Under the pieces are notes generated by a model. That model was not told the origin of the DNA. It ran no database searches and was given only the letters and a program-made list of their open reading frames with translations. This document shows positions 35,416 to 45,018 of a stretch of 64,000 bases of DNA, in pieces (the first letter of the stretch is position 1; each line of letters begins with the position of its first letter). The translations under genes and the position numbers were made by a program. Source of the stretch: Membranihabitans marinus (GTDB lineage Bacteria > Bacteroidota > Bacteroidia > Chitinophagales > Saprospiraceae); contig NZ_JAHVHU010000003.1 of the NCBI RefSeq assembly GCF_019802045.1, forward strand, positions 1-64,000, written 5' to 3'.

Positions 35416-37005
35416 TTAGATGACCAATGTTTTCAATCGGGTATCGAAAGGATCTGCCTGTTTCAACAATTCTTTGAAGAAACCTTCACCATGCAGGATA
35501 TACCATGACATGAAATTATCTGTACGTTCCTGCAGACCGTGATCGGGGAAGAGTTTATTCTGTATTTTTTTTATTTTTTTGATGTTGTTGTCGTGCGATT
35601 TTTTTTCAGTCTTTTTTAACCGTTTTTCAACGCCGTGCAGATCATTTTTAAATTTAGCGAATTGTGCGCCTATACGGGCCACGAGTGAAGGATCGATGGC
35701 TTCTACTTTTTGCTGGATGATCTCTTCCAACGGGTTGAGTTTATTAATATCTGCACTCAAGTCTATTTCTTCCCTGCCATGTAAAGAGAGATACTTTTCG
35801 ACAAGTTTATGTTCGGGGAGCATCATATCTTCCAGGGAAAACCCGAGTTCCTGAATGCTCTCAAGGTCCCTGGTTGATATTAATTGGAAAGAATCCCGAC
35901 GAATCAACATTGGGTAAAATACACCGAGCTTTTCAAATTGGGCTTTGCGTTCCAGCCAGTACGAAATTTCACCGCCTCCTCCGACATAGGCTAAGTTAGG
36001 GAAGATGAGCTCCTGATAGATCGGACGCAGTATCACGTTGGGGCTAAAACGCTCGGGATGTTCTTCGATTTCATTCAAAAGTTGACTTTTATCCCATTTT
36101 TTATCGCCATTGACCGTATGGTAAACGCCATCGTTTTCTTCGATGCGATCCCGGTCGTGATCGGTCAGGTAAAATAAGTTGATGGGACGAACATAAGCTT
36201 GTTCTTCAAATCCGGCTTCGGAGAATGAACTTTGAATGTCTCGCACAATGGTATACGAAGTATGATTCTCAATATCATCCTTAAAAATCGGGATCATTTT
36301 TCTTTTAAAAGCCGGCTCATCCATATTAACGACGAGGATGCCCAGATGTCCAATGAGCTCATGAACAAACCGCTGCATGCCCGCTCCATAAGTATCCACC
36401 CTCGAAAAAGAGGTCTTAAATTTTTTGATCAGTGTCTGCGCGTTTTCGCTTTGTCCAAGGATGTCATATACCTCTTCCAACACGGGTTCGAGCGAATCTT
36501 TGCGGTACCGTCCGACTGCGCCACCCTGATGATCCTCCCAGGTTACCGTTTTACCAAAAATATTCAGATGGTTCATCTCATCAAAATCATGATCTTCCCC
36601 GCCCAGGATCAACACGGGCTGGGTATGGTAATCGTCTTGTGCAGTGTTAAACTGATCGGCGACCTTAATGGCTGAAAGACACTTGTAAATAAAATACAAA
36701 GGCCCCGTAAATAAGGTGGGTTGATGAGCAGTAATGATGGTAAAAGTATTGGGATCGTTCAATCTTTCTATGCGATCGATGACTTCCGGGTCCTGGCAGA
36801 ACGCTTCATATTGGGTGCGGATGACTTGGACGAGTAATTCTCGATCTACGGTAAATGTATCTCGTTGTCGGGCAGCGTCGCTTAAATTTTCATAGGACGG
36901 TGCAAATTGATAAAAATTCTCCAATCCATTATTGCCTTGGGCATAGGCTATATCATTCACACTAAATTTTCCGATTGTCTCAAAATCGAAGTAATTGACC
37001 TCCAT
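35416..37005 (-). CDS. bshC: bacillithiol biosynthesis cysteine-adding enzyme
   Basis: 529 aa, full length for BshC. Recognisable family segments are ITAHQPTLFTGPLYFIYK (about residues 93-110), GGEDHDFDE (near 135) and GGGGEISYWLE (near 338). BshC joins cysteine to glucosaminyl-malate to complete bacillithiol. A bacilliredoxin at 52071 fits use of this thiol. The outer-membrane barrel gene lies 21 bp upstream on the same strand, so both may be co-transcribed. Confidence 0.95.
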   Translation of the reverse strand: MEVNYFDFETIGKFSVNDIAYAQGNNGLENFYQFAPSYENLSDAARQRDTFTVDRELLVQVIRTQYEAFCQDPEVIDRIERLNDPNTFTIITAHQPTLFTGPLYFIYKCLSAIKVADQFNTAQDDYHTQPVLILGGEDHDFDEMNHLNIFGKTVTWEDHQGGAVGRYRKDSLEPVLEEVYDILGQSENAQTLIKKFKTSFSRVDTYGAGMQRFVHELIGHLGILVVNMDEPAFKRKMIPIFKDDIENHTSYTIVRDIQSSFSEAGFEEQAYVRPINLFYLTDHDRDRIEENDGVYHTVNGDKKWDKSQLLNEIEEHPERFSPNVILRPIYQELIFPNLAYVGGGGEISYWLERKAQFEKLGVFYPMLIRRDSFQLISTRDLESIQELGFSLEDMMLPEHKLVEKYLSLHGREEIDLSADINKLNPLEEIIQQKVEAIDPSLVARIGAQFAKFKNDLHGVEKRLKKTEKKSHDNNIKKIKKIQNKLFPDHGLQERTDNFMSWYILHGEGFFKELLKQADPFDTRLKTLVI

Positions 37006-37026
37006 AAAGCTGATTCGTTTTTTGTA

Positions 37027-37662
37027 TTAATTGATGGCAATGGCAATACTAAGCAGGAGGCGTGTCGGCATATCTGAAAAACTATAGTTCCGGTCATAGA
37101 AGGTAATATATTCACCGAATTTATTAAAGTTCCCTTCGTAGCGAAAATCAATCATCAGATTATAAAAGTCAATTCCGATTCCCGCCTGATATCCATATTC
37201 TATCGGAGAAAAATCAGATGAAAAACCTTCCAGACTCGTTAGTTCGGAAGCATATTGGATCGGAATATGACCTACCGGCCCCGCCTGCATGCGTAATGGC
37301 CCTGCTTTGAGACCAAACAAAAAAGGGATGTCAAGGTTTTGATATGAATCGGTTAATATTTTATCAGTATAGTTTCCGAGGTTGTCATTGACTCTAAAAT
37401 CCACACTTGTAGAATTGAAAATCACCTCCGGCTGGATTACAAACCATTTTAACCTGATTTGAAATACAGCTCCAAAGTTAAAACCATAGTTGGCTTTCTC
37501 GATAGCTACCTTAAGTTCATCCATCGATTGGTTGATGGGCACGTTGATGTGGTCAACGCCGATGTCCGACGTGCTCGCACCGATCTTGATGCCAAAATTC
37601 AACTGTGCCTGAACCGACCCGGTCAGGAACAGACTAAAAACAATAGCAATTATACTTTTCAA
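37027..37662 (-). CDS. outer membrane beta-barrel protein, PorT-like family
   Basis: 211 aa with a signal peptide (residues 1-19, cleavage after VQA-Q). The mature part starts NFGIKIGAS and contains alternating strand patterns ending with an aromatic-rich segment, as in the PorT/outer membrane protein beta-barrel domain of Bacteroidota. In general these sit in the outer membrane; the real PorT helps the type IX secretion system, but this short paralogue need not. Located immediately upstream of bshC. Confidence 0.8.
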   Translation of the reverse strand: MKSIIAIVFSLFLTGSVQAQLNFGIKIGASTSDIGVDHINVPINQSMDELKVAIEKANYGFNFGAVFQIRLKWFVIQPEVIFNSTSVDFRVNDNLGNYTDKILTDSYQNLDIPFLFGLKAGPLRMQAGPVGHIPIQYASELTSLEGFSSDFSPIEYGYQAGIGIDFYNLMIDFRYEGNFNKFGEYITFYDRNYSFSDMPTRLLLSIAIAIN

Positions 37663-37746
37663 ATCTCTGTATTTTTAGTACTATAACTGATAAATTTGCC
37701 AGGAGTATTTATTCACTTTCGATATTAACTAACATTAACACCCTGC

Positions 37747-38358
37747 ATGAATTATCAGATCAATTATCACGCCAGTTATCACAAAGTAGAGCAATGTCCA
37801 GAAGCAGATCGACCTGAATTCGCCTTTATAGGGCGGTCAAATGTAGGTAAATCTTCCTTGATTAACAGCCTCTTTGGTCGCAAAGAACTGGCCTACGTAT
37901 CCAAACAGCCGGGGAAGACCCAGTCCATCAATTATTATAAAGTGGATGAACGATTTTATGTGGTTGATTTACCGGGGTTCGGTTATGCCAAACATTCGAA
38001 AAAGCAACGACTTAGTTGGGATAAAATGACGAAACGGTATTTTTTAAACCGGCCCAATATGGCTTGCGTATTTGTGCTCATTGACGCCAATATTCCGCTC
38101 CAGGCGATTGACCGTGCTTTTATTAACTGGTTGGGTGAACACCATCTGCCCTATGTTTTGATTTTTACGAAAAGCGATAAATCCAAACCACGGGAAATCA
38201 AAAAGAACATAGAGAATATCAAAAATGAATTATTGAAAGACTGGGAATATTTGCCTCCGCAGTTTGTTACCTCTTCCGTAAAAGGGGAGGGAAAAGACCT
38301 GGTCTTGGATTATTTATTTAATTTGGCAGATGAGATGATTGACGATGAAAGAAAATAA
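37747..38358 (+). CDS. engB: ribosome biogenesis GTPase YihA/YsxC (EngB)
   Basis: 203 aa. GTP-binding motifs are in order: G1 GRSNVGKSS (about residues 29-37), G3 DLPGFGYA (near 76), G4 TKSDK (near 141) and G5 SSVKGEG (near 180). It aids assembly of the large ribosomal subunit. The stop overlaps the start region of the acyltransferase gene by about 14 bp, indicating coupling. Confidence 0.95.
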   Translation: MNYQINYHASYHKVEQCPEADRPEFAFIGRSNVGKSSLINSLFGRKELAYVSKQPGKTQSINYYKVDERFYVVDLPGFGYAKHSKKQRLSWDKMTKRYFLNRPNMACVFVLIDANIPLQAIDRAFINWLGEHHLPYVLIFTKSDKSKPREIKKNIENIKNELLKDWEYLPPQFVTSSVKGEGKDLVLDYLFNLADEMIDDERK

Positions 38359-40063
38359 AAAGGTATATCAGCATATTGAGGATGATTTGCATAAATGGCC
38401 GATTTATGAAATCAGTAAGAATCGGAGTAGTTTTATCGAGCGACTGGTCAACCATACCTATCGAAAACTTCATCATAAATACAATAACGATTTTGAGGAT
38501 GTTCTTGAAAAAACAATCTATCAGGAACGGATTCGGATAAAGCGAAAACCCTGGCGGGTTGATCCACCCAATGAAGAAGCATTCTGGAACCGGATGAAAG
38601 TTCGTCTGGGAAAAGCAAAACGATTTAAGTCGAAAAAGAAGCTCCGTGAATTTGAACGTCGATCTGTATACCGCATCATACAGCGTTATTCCGACGAAAT
38701 AGTGGGTTCATTTGTGCCCAAAACCTTCTTATTTGCCCGGAAGTTTCTGACCGGCTTGTTCAATATCTTGCTGGGAGAGAACTTGCTGAAGAAGTTTTGG
38801 AAAATATGGGGCCGGAAGGATCACCTGCACAATGCGCTGAAGGTGTATGGAGACATCGATAAAGTCCGAAGTCTGGCCCGGAAGGGTACGGTGATCTTAT
38901 TACCCACACACTTTAGTAACCTGGATAGTATCCTGATCGGGTATGTACTTGACACAAAAGTGGGAATTCCCGCATTTTCCTATGGGGCCGGATTAAATTT
39001 ATATAATTTCGGACCCGCGGCTTACTTTATGAACCGTCTGGGCGCCTATCGTGTAGATCGACGCAAGAAGAATCCCATCTACCTGGAAACCCTGAAGGCC
39101 ATGTCTACTTTGTCGATCAAAAGTGGTGTCAATAATTTATTCTTCCCTGGCGGTACGCGAAGTCGATCTGGTAAAAGTGAAGAACAGTTCAAGCTGGGCT
39201 TGATGAATACCATCATCGAGGCACAGCGCGATATTTGTCTGGAAGGTAAAGAACAGAACATCTATATAATACCCCTGATCCTGGATTATCATTTTGTGTT
39301 AGAAGCCAAATCACTCATACGCCAACACTTGACGATCGAAGGCAAGCAGAAATATACTTCGATTAAAGATCTCGGGAAAAGTAAACGGAAAATTTTTAAA
39401 TTTTTATGGGAATTTTATTCAAAAAGTTCGGAGATCGTCTGTTCGTTCGGGGAACCGATGGATTTTATAGGAAACAGCATTGATGATGAAGGTCGTAGTA
39501 TTGACCGCCACGGAAAAGTGATCACTATTTCAGACTATTTTTCTACGCATGATAAAATAGGGGCCGATGTCCAGCGTGAATCAGAATATACGAAGATCCT
39601 CGCAGAAAAGGTTATTGAGCGCTTTAAGCGGGACAATGTTATCCTCTCCAGTCACATGATAGCTTATTTGGCTTTTGAAATCTTCCATCAGTATTTTCCT
39701 TCTATTGACGTATATGGTTTATTGCGAATGCCCTTATCGGATTTTTATATACCAAAACACTATTTTCTGGATAAAATGGATGATTTCAAGCGGTTGCTGA
39801 TGGGCATGGAGGACGATGGGGCTTTGCGGCTCTCCAGTATTTTTGAATGTTCCAGCGACGTTATTTTGGAGGATGGCATCGAAAAAATCGGATTGTATCA
39901 CAGCAGAACGCCTTTGCGAATGACCAGCGATGATTTTTTGGTCAGTGATGATTTGGAGTTGCTGTACTATTATCACAACCGGATCAGCATGTACCAATTT
40001 AAAAATATCTTCACCACTAAAGATCAACGTCTGCTCCAAAATATTTTGCAGGAAGAGGAGTGA
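38345..40063 (+). CDS. PlsB-like glycerol-3-phosphate/lysophosphatidate acyltransferase
   Basis: 572 aa from the ATG at 38345 (a TTG two codons earlier is possible). The acyltransferase box HFSNLD places the catalytic His at about residue 189, and the second block FFPGGTRSRSGK near residue 265 binds the phosphate. The long N- and C-terminal regions set it apart from short PlsC enzymes. Probably a membrane-associated enzyme of phospholipid synthesis. Overlaps engB by 14 bp. Confidence 0.85.
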   Translation: MKENKKVYQHIEDDLHKWPIYEISKNRSSFIERLVNHTYRKLHHKYNNDFEDVLEKTIYQERIRIKRKPWRVDPPNEEAFWNRMKVRLGKAKRFKSKKKLREFERRSVYRIIQRYSDEIVGSFVPKTFLFARKFLTGLFNILLGENLLKKFWKIWGRKDHLHNALKVYGDIDKVRSLARKGTVILLPTHFSNLDSILIGYVLDTKVGIPAFSYGAGLNLYNFGPAAYFMNRLGAYRVDRRKKNPIYLETLKAMSTLSIKSGVNNLFFPGGTRSRSGKSEEQFKLGLMNTIIEAQRDICLEGKEQNIYIIPLILDYHFVLEAKSLIRQHLTIEGKQKYTSIKDLGKSKRKIFKFLWEFYSKSSEIVCSFGEPMDFIGNSIDDEGRSIDRHGKVITISDYFSTHDKIGADVQRESEYTKILAEKVIERFKRDNVILSSHMIAYLAFEIFHQYFPSIDVYGLLRMPLSDFYIPKHYFLDKMDDFKRLLMGMEDDGALRLSSIFECSSDVILEDGIEKIGLYHSRTPLRMTSDDFLVSDDLELLYYYHNRISMYQFKNIFTTKDQRLLQNILQEEE

Positions 40064-40135
40064 ATCAAAGGGGGGACATTTTCAAGACGCTGCCGGTACA
40101 ATGAATCCCATTGGATGCGCTAAAGCATAAAAAAC

Positions 40136-40678
40136 ATGAAATTTATTTTATTTGATCTGGAAGCAACTTGTTGGGATGGGTACCACAGCAATGCGATTCA
40201 GGAAATTATAGAAATAGGAGCGCTCGCAATAAATCGGTACGGAGAACATATGGATGAATTCGATGAACTGGTCCGGCCCGTGATTAATCCCCGGCTTTCA
40301 TTGTATTGTCAGAATCTGACCGGCATTCAGCAACAAGAAGTTAATGCTGCCTTGGATTTTGAAACAGTGTATGATGACTTTGAAACCTGGGCGAATGCTG
40401 ATGTGGACACCTGGTTTGTTTCCTGGGGAACGTTTGATCCTGATTTGCTGCGCGAAGAATGTGAACGTCATCTTCATGCTGACTCGCTGATCGGAAACTA
40501 CCTTGACCTGCGATCTGCGTATACCTCGATGAAAGATATACCTTCCAGAACAGGGCTCGTCAAAGCACTGGAATATGAGGAAATCGATTTTGAGGGAACG
40601 CCCCACCGGGCTTTACCGGATGTACTGAACATGTCCGACCTCTTTATCCGGTATTTAGATTCCTGGGATTTTAGTTGA
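40136..40678 (+). CDS. DEDDh 3'-5' exonuclease
   Basis: 180 aa. FDLEATCWDG at the N-terminus supplies the first Asp-Glu pair, a second Asp lies in the SWGTFDPDLL segment near residue 103, and PHRALPDVLN near residue 160 gives the His and final Asp of the DEDDh group (Eri1/KapD-like subset of RNase T-type enzymes). It probably trims RNA or DNA ends in the cytoplasm. Located 72 bp after the acyltransferase on the same strand. Confidence 0.9.
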   Translation: MKFILFDLEATCWDGYHSNAIQEIIEIGALAINRYGEHMDEFDELVRPVINPRLSLYCQNLTGIQQQEVNAALDFETVYDDFETWANADVDTWFVSWGTFDPDLLREECERHLHADSLIGNYLDLRSAYTSMKDIPSRTGLVKALEYEEIDFEGTPHRALPDVLNMSDLFIRYLDSWDFS

Positions 40679-40879
40679 GCAGGAAATAGTGAATGACAAA
40701 AATAAAAGTCTCTTGACATATCTCACATTTTTATACCCCGTAATGAGGCAATAACATAAAATATTGAATATGTAAGAAACACTACACTAGTCTTATAAAT
40801 TCGGTGAAGCTGTGGGCATTTTAATAAAAACTAAATCCCAACAGCGCAGCGCCCCAGTAACCAATACCTAATTTCTTAT

Positions 40880-41341
40880 TTACGACATATCATGAATGGC
40901 TCGGAGGATATCGCGTCGGCTGATATTCCCACGAAGTTTGCCGGAGTCGTCAACGACCAACAGTCTTTTATAAGGCGTCGTCAGAAAAATATTGGCAACT
41001 TCAAGAATGTCTGTTTTGATATTCACGGTTTTCATTACATTGGACATGTATTCTCTTGCCGTGTGTGATACGATGGGTTGGTTGTGGTAAAGTGTATCAA
41101 CCACAATGCGGAGACAATCTTTATCATCGATCAGCCCGATCAGATTTCCATCGTCATCCAATACAGGAGCTCCTGTAATTCTTTTCTCAAGAAGTGTGTC
41201 AGCAATATCCAGGACATTTGTATCCAGGCGGAAGGTGATCAAATCAGAAGTCATGTAATCCAAAACCTTTTTCTTTTCCATTGGTGGATTTTGATCGATC
41301 TCTTTCTGTTTGTAGTTTTTTATTGCCATTGTGTTAGTCAT
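40880..41341 (-). CDS. tandem CBS-domain protein
   Basis: 153 aa. Two CBS motifs are seen: DYMTSDLITFRLDTNVLDIADTL ... ITGAPVLDDDGNLIGLI (about residues 28-70) and a second around VNIKTDILEVANIFLTTPYKRLLVVDDSGKLRGNISRRDIL (near 108-148). Pairs of CBS domains bind adenosyl ligands and sense energy state. It has no attached enzyme domain, so its partner is unknown. Stands alone on its strand. Confidence 0.9.
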   Translation of the reverse strand: MTNTMAIKNYKQKEIDQNPPMEKKKVLDYMTSDLITFRLDTNVLDIADTLLEKRITGAPVLDDDGNLIGLIDDKDCLRIVVDTLYHNQPIVSHTAREYMSNVMKTVNIKTDILEVANIFLTTPYKRLLVVDDSGKLRGNISRRDILRAIHDMS

Positions 41342-41501
41342 TTAGTGGTCGTACAAGGGATATCAGATCGGCCACGGGCAATGATGCCAGGCGTCCGATT
41401 AGAACCTAATATAGGCAATTTCCAAAGAATTAAATTCTTTTTAATATATTATTTTAAAAGCTTGGGACTTCTGTGCTAAATATTTGAATGAACTGAACGG
41501 T

Positions 41502-41939
41502 CTAATTGGACGGATTCATTGCGTCGTAATAGATGAGGTACCAGCTGTCGTTGAATTTTGCAAATCGGCGCTTTATGCCAAATCCACTGACTTTGTCACG
41601 GATGATTTCTGTAACGATCGTAGAATCTGTGACTTTGCGGTGAACCTCGAACTGATCCGGGGTAAAGTGGTCAAAATTGTGCAATTTCCAGTCCTCTTTT
41701 TCCCATTTAAAATCGTCGATAAATTTTCGAGCTGTATCAGCCGCCGGTTTGCCATCCAATGGGAACAAAATATGATTCATCTGAAAGGTAGAATCAGAAT
41801 GGAAAGCGGTGTAGAATTCTGAAAAATCTGTTGGTACATCGGGTTCATCCACTGGAATCGTTCTATTATTGTCTTGGCAACCCGTGAATAAGGTTCCGGT
41901 GCATAGAAACAGCAGCAAAATATAATAATATGTGCTCAT
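41502..41939 (-). CDS. lipoprotein, DUF4348-like
   Basis: 145 aa from the ATG at 41939, which gives a lipoprotein signal with lipobox LFTGC (Cys at about residue 21). The following pattern, FSEFYTAFHSDSTFQMNHILFPL, resembles the DUF4348 family of small Bacteroidota lipoproteins. The start overlaps the stop of the phosphopantetheinyl transferase gene by 4 bp, so it is the second gene of that unit. Function unknown; likely outer-membrane or periplasmic. Confidence 0.75.
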   Translation of the reverse strand: MSTYYYILLLFLCTGTLFTGCQDNNRTIPVDEPDVPTDFSEFYTAFHSDSTFQMNHILFPLDGKPAADTARKFIDDFKWEKEDWKLHNFDHFTPDQFEVHRKVTDSTIVTEIIRDKVSGFGIKRRFAKFNDSWYLIYYDAMNPSN

Positions 41940-42586
41940 AACGAAGGTGTTTCTATCGACCAAACGAATATGAAATTTGAATAGTATTCATATCCCCCGC
42001 TAAAATTCATGGTGCCGGATTGGTTTCCGATCGTTCCTGAAAATGTTCCTGTGGACGGTTGCCATTCCATCGGATCTATCTGAATGTGTTTGCGCCAGTC
42101 TATTTTTTTCCTTCCCCAGGTTTTATACGCACTTTCTTTGATCCCCCATATTAACTGTGTTTTCAGAAGTTCATTGGGACCCTGGGCCCAGTGAAGCTCG
42201 GGCGCTGTCATAAATCGATGGGACATGGCCAAAATGCGTTCCTGATATCTTTCGATGTCACACCCGCTGCGTGATGTACTGATGACACAGCCTATATACT
42301 CACTGGTGTGGGAAATACCAAAATACAATGCCGGATTGCTCAACTTTGGACACCCATACTCATCTTTGGTGACCTCGCTGACTTTGATATCCGGTGGCAA
42401 ACCCAATTGCAGAAGGTATCTGGTGGCCAGGAATTCTTTTTTTCGTTTAGATTTCATATCTGCCCAGGGCGGCGGATCAGCAAAGATTGAAGTTAAATGG
42501 TTTTCGAAAAAAGATGCATCTTCTGTAAGATACCAGATTAATAGCTTGGTATCGTCGTTGATCTGTTCTATTTTTACAAGAGGCAA
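41936..42586 (-). CDS. 4'-phosphopantetheinyl transferase superfamily protein
   Basis: 216 aa. The two signatures of Sfp-type transferases are present: GCDIERY near residue 114 (metal-binding Asp and Glu) and WGIKESAYK near residue 149. It moves the phosphopantetheine arm of CoA to a carrier protein, in fatty acid synthesis or secondary metabolism. The N-terminal half is less conserved. No polyketide or peptide synthetase genes are nearby, so a general role is likely. Divergent from the WD40 gene with only about 34 bp between starts. Confidence 0.9.
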   Translation of the reverse strand: MPLVKIEQINDDTKLLIWYLTEDASFFENHLTSIFADPPPWADMKSKRKKEFLATRYLLQLGLPPDIKVSEVTKDEYGCPKLSNPALYFGISHTSEYIGCVISTSRSGCDIERYQERILAMSHRFMTAPELHWAQGPNELLKTQLIWGIKESAYKTWGRKKIDWRKHIQIDPMEWQPSTGTFSGTIGNQSGTMNFSGGYEYYSNFIFVWSIETPSL

Positions 42587-42620
42587 GGGGATTGATTTTG
42601 GAACGAATTAATTTGATAAT

Positions 42621-43502
42621 TTGATTGACAACGTAAAGATACTACAAGGACATGAAGGAGCGATATATAAATTAATTTTCGATGAAGCACATCGAAAGTT
42701 GTATTCTGTGGGTGGCGATGGCTGGTTGGTGGAGTGGGATGTTGATCACTCTGATGATGGGGTGCTATTGGCACGTGTGCCTGATCAGGTTTTTGCTTTA
42801 GCAGTGACAGCTGATCACTTTCTGATGGGTTCTTATCAGGGTAATTTTTATGTCCTGGATCGGCAAAACCGATCCATTTTACATGAGGAACGCGTACACA
42901 AGAAGGGCGTATTTTCGATCCTTGCCACGGGTGCACAGTTTTATACTTTTGGCGGAGATGGTCGCATCGTTCAATGGGATGCTAAAACGTTTGAGCCAAT
43001 GAATTCATTGACATTGGCTCCTAAAGCGCTGCGCACCCACGCACTCAATGAGACAGGTGATTTGCTGGCCGTGGGAAGTTCAGATGGAAGCATATATATA
43101 TTGAGTTACCCAGAACTGTTTCTTCAAAAACAATTGGTTGATGCCCATGATCCTACCGTATTTGCCTTACTCTGGATGGATGGCTACCTCATTTCAGGTG
43201 GAAGAGATGCATTGATTAAAAGTTGGAATGTAGAAAAAGACTACGAGCTTGATCAGACTATTAATGCCCATTGGTATGCTATTTATGACTTGAAAAGCAC
43301 GGACAATTATATGGTGAGTAGCAGCAGAGATAAATCCATCCGGTGGTGGAATCGACATACCCTGGAGCCCGTGACCACCATCAAATGGGGGGATGTGATG
43401 GAGGCACATGTGCATTCAGTGAATTCCCTAGCCGTAGATGCGGAAAATGAAATGGTCTTTTCGGGGAGTGAAGACCGGACCATCCGGGCATGGAAAATTT
43501 AA
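42621..43502 (+). CDS. WD40-repeat protein (TTG start)
   Basis: 293 aa with about seven WD40-type repeats across its length, each ending in W-D or similar (for example LVEWDVD, IVQWDAK, IKSWNVE, IRWWNRH, IRAWKI). The propeller would bind partner proteins; the partner is unknown. The start must be the TTG at 42621, because a stop lies four codons upstream and no ATG occurs before the first repeat. No signal peptide, so cytoplasmic. The gap to the divergent phosphopantetheinyl transferase is very short. Confidence 0.85.
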   Translation: MIDNVKILQGHEGAIYKLIFDEAHRKLYSVGGDGWLVEWDVDHSDDGVLLARVPDQVFALAVTADHFLMGSYQGNFYVLDRQNRSILHEERVHKKGVFSILATGAQFYTFGGDGRIVQWDAKTFEPMNSLTLAPKALRTHALNETGDLLAVGSSDGSIYILSYPELFLQKQLVDAHDPTVFALLWMDGYLISGGRDALIKSWNVEKDYELDQTINAHWYAIYDLKSTDNYMVSSSRDKSIRWWNRHTLEPVTTIKWGDVMEAHVHSVNSLAVDAENEMVFSGSEDRTIRAWKI

Positions 43503-44024
43503 ATTTGAGATTATTGGACTTAACTCATTTGGTTTTGTATTGATTTTTTAGATGTAGTTCATCACAGATCGGCGAGGCAAAAATAAGAAGGAATGGTCTG
43601 CGCTGGACCGGCATTTTTGGTGAAGAAATCGCATAGAATTTTGATATAAAAGCGGCAGTTCCAAATTTTAGTCGTATTAATTGAATTGGAAATTCAAAAA
43701 CACTAAACGATCGAGCGCTGTTTCAGGTGAACCTGAGAATTGGTGGTGGATCACTTCCGATCCTTCGGGTTGCACTTGCTGCATTCGTATTAATAGGACA
43801 ATGGAAACGTAAACTCAATGGAACCACGTTTAATTCCTGCTCGCATTTGTTATTTCCAATGGAATCAGTTTGATGTTTAGTTGAGATTTCAACAGAAATA
43901 ATCGTTCTTTGCACATAGATTACCCTGACAAAGTATAATCACAACGTTCTTAACCTCTTCAGAACTGGTTTTTATCGTTGTCGTAGTTCTTTGTCCGGAT
44001 TGGATGACCTTAGAAATTATATAG
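43503..44024. other. 522-bp gap before dcd, no gene recognised
   Basis: All six frames are broken by stops and no conserved protein pattern was found. No strong inverted repeat or array is visible. It should contain the dcd promoter, but no convincing TAnnTTTG box was identified close to the start. Confidence 0.5.
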
Positions 44025-44561
44025 ATGATACTGAGCGATAAAAAAATTCTGGAATCAATCGAATCTGGAGATATTGTAATCGATCCTTTTGATCGTAAAA
44101 ATCTGGGCACGAACTCATACGATGTTCATTTAGGAAAGTGGTTGGCTTACTACAAAGATCATATTCTTGATGCGCGGAAACACAATCCGATCGAGCATTT
44201 TGAAATTCCGGAAGAAGGGTTTGTCCTTCATCCCAATACGTTGTATCTGGGTGTCACGCTGGAATATACGGAGACCCACAATGCTGTTCCTTTCCTGGAG
44301 GGAAAAAGTAGTATTGGCCGGTTGGGAATCGATATTCATGCCACCGCCGGAAAGGGTGATGTCGGATTTTGCAATACATGGACCCTGGAGATTTCATGTA
44401 CGCATCCTGTCCGGGTGTACGAAGGGATGCCAATTGGACAACTTATATACTTTATGGTCGAAGGAGATATTGAGAATTATTACAATAAAAAACCGTCCGC
44501 CAAATACAACAAACGCACGATCAAACCAGTGGAATCCATGATGTGGAAGAATAAGTTTTGA
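44025..44561 (+). CDS. dcd: dCTP deaminase
   Basis: 178 aa, usual length. The N-terminus MILSDKKILE, the loop GKSSIGRLGI near residue 103 (nucleotide binding) and the catalytic-Glu region WTLEIS near residue 128 match dCTP deaminase. It makes dUTP from dCTP for thymidylate synthesis. Single gene; the rhodanese gene converges on it from 123 bp away. Confidence 0.95.
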   Translation: MILSDKKILESIESGDIVIDPFDRKNLGTNSYDVHLGKWLAYYKDHILDARKHNPIEHFEIPEEGFVLHPNTLYLGVTLEYTETHNAVPFLEGKSSIGRLGIDIHATAGKGDVGFCNTWTLEISCTHPVRVYEGMPIGQLIYFMVEGDIENYYNKKPSAKYNKRTIKPVESMMWKNKF

Positions 44562-44684
44562 TTCAGGCACTTCGCTGCACGGAATTAAGACGGCTCCCTG
44601 TCCATATCGTAACCAAAGATAAGTTTAGCTGTGCTGATTGCATTCCCTGTTTGGCCGATCGTCGGACAAGGATCCTAAGCGGTT

Positions 44685-44996
44685 TTAGCTTTCATCTTCT
44701 TCCATTTCCTGCCAGGCCAGAATCCCTCCTTTCAGATTGTACACCTTGGAAAAGCCTTCGGCTTGTAGGAACTTCTGAGCGTTTCCACTCCGCGCACCGG
44801 AACGGCACATGAGGACGATTTCTTCATCTTTCCACTTTTCTAATTCTTCCAGATGATCGGCGATGTCACCCAGTGGAATCAGCTGACCGCCGATATTAGC
44901 TTCCTCATATTCAAAAGGTTCACGAACATCGATCAGATGGAAACTTTCTTTTCGATCCAGTTTTCCTTTCAGTTCTTTTACATTTATTTCTTCCAT
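44685..44996 (-). CDS. single-domain rhodanese-like protein
   Basis: 103 aa from the ATG at 44996; the upstream open frame overlaps the T9SS-protein stop and is not needed. Has LIDVREPFEYEEAN (about residues 21-34) and the active loop CRSGARSG with Cys near residue 66. Resembles GlpE/PspE-type sulfurtransferases. It follows the T9SS protein gene by 22 bp on the same strand. Cytoplasmic by lack of a signal. Confidence 0.9.
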   Translation of the reverse strand: MEEINVKELKGKLDRKESFHLIDVREPFEYEEANIGGQLIPLGDIADHLEELEKWKDEEIVLMCRSGARSGNAQKFLQAEGFSKVYNLKGGILAWQEMEEDES

Positions 44997-45018
44997 AATA
45001 TGGTATTTAAATATGCAT

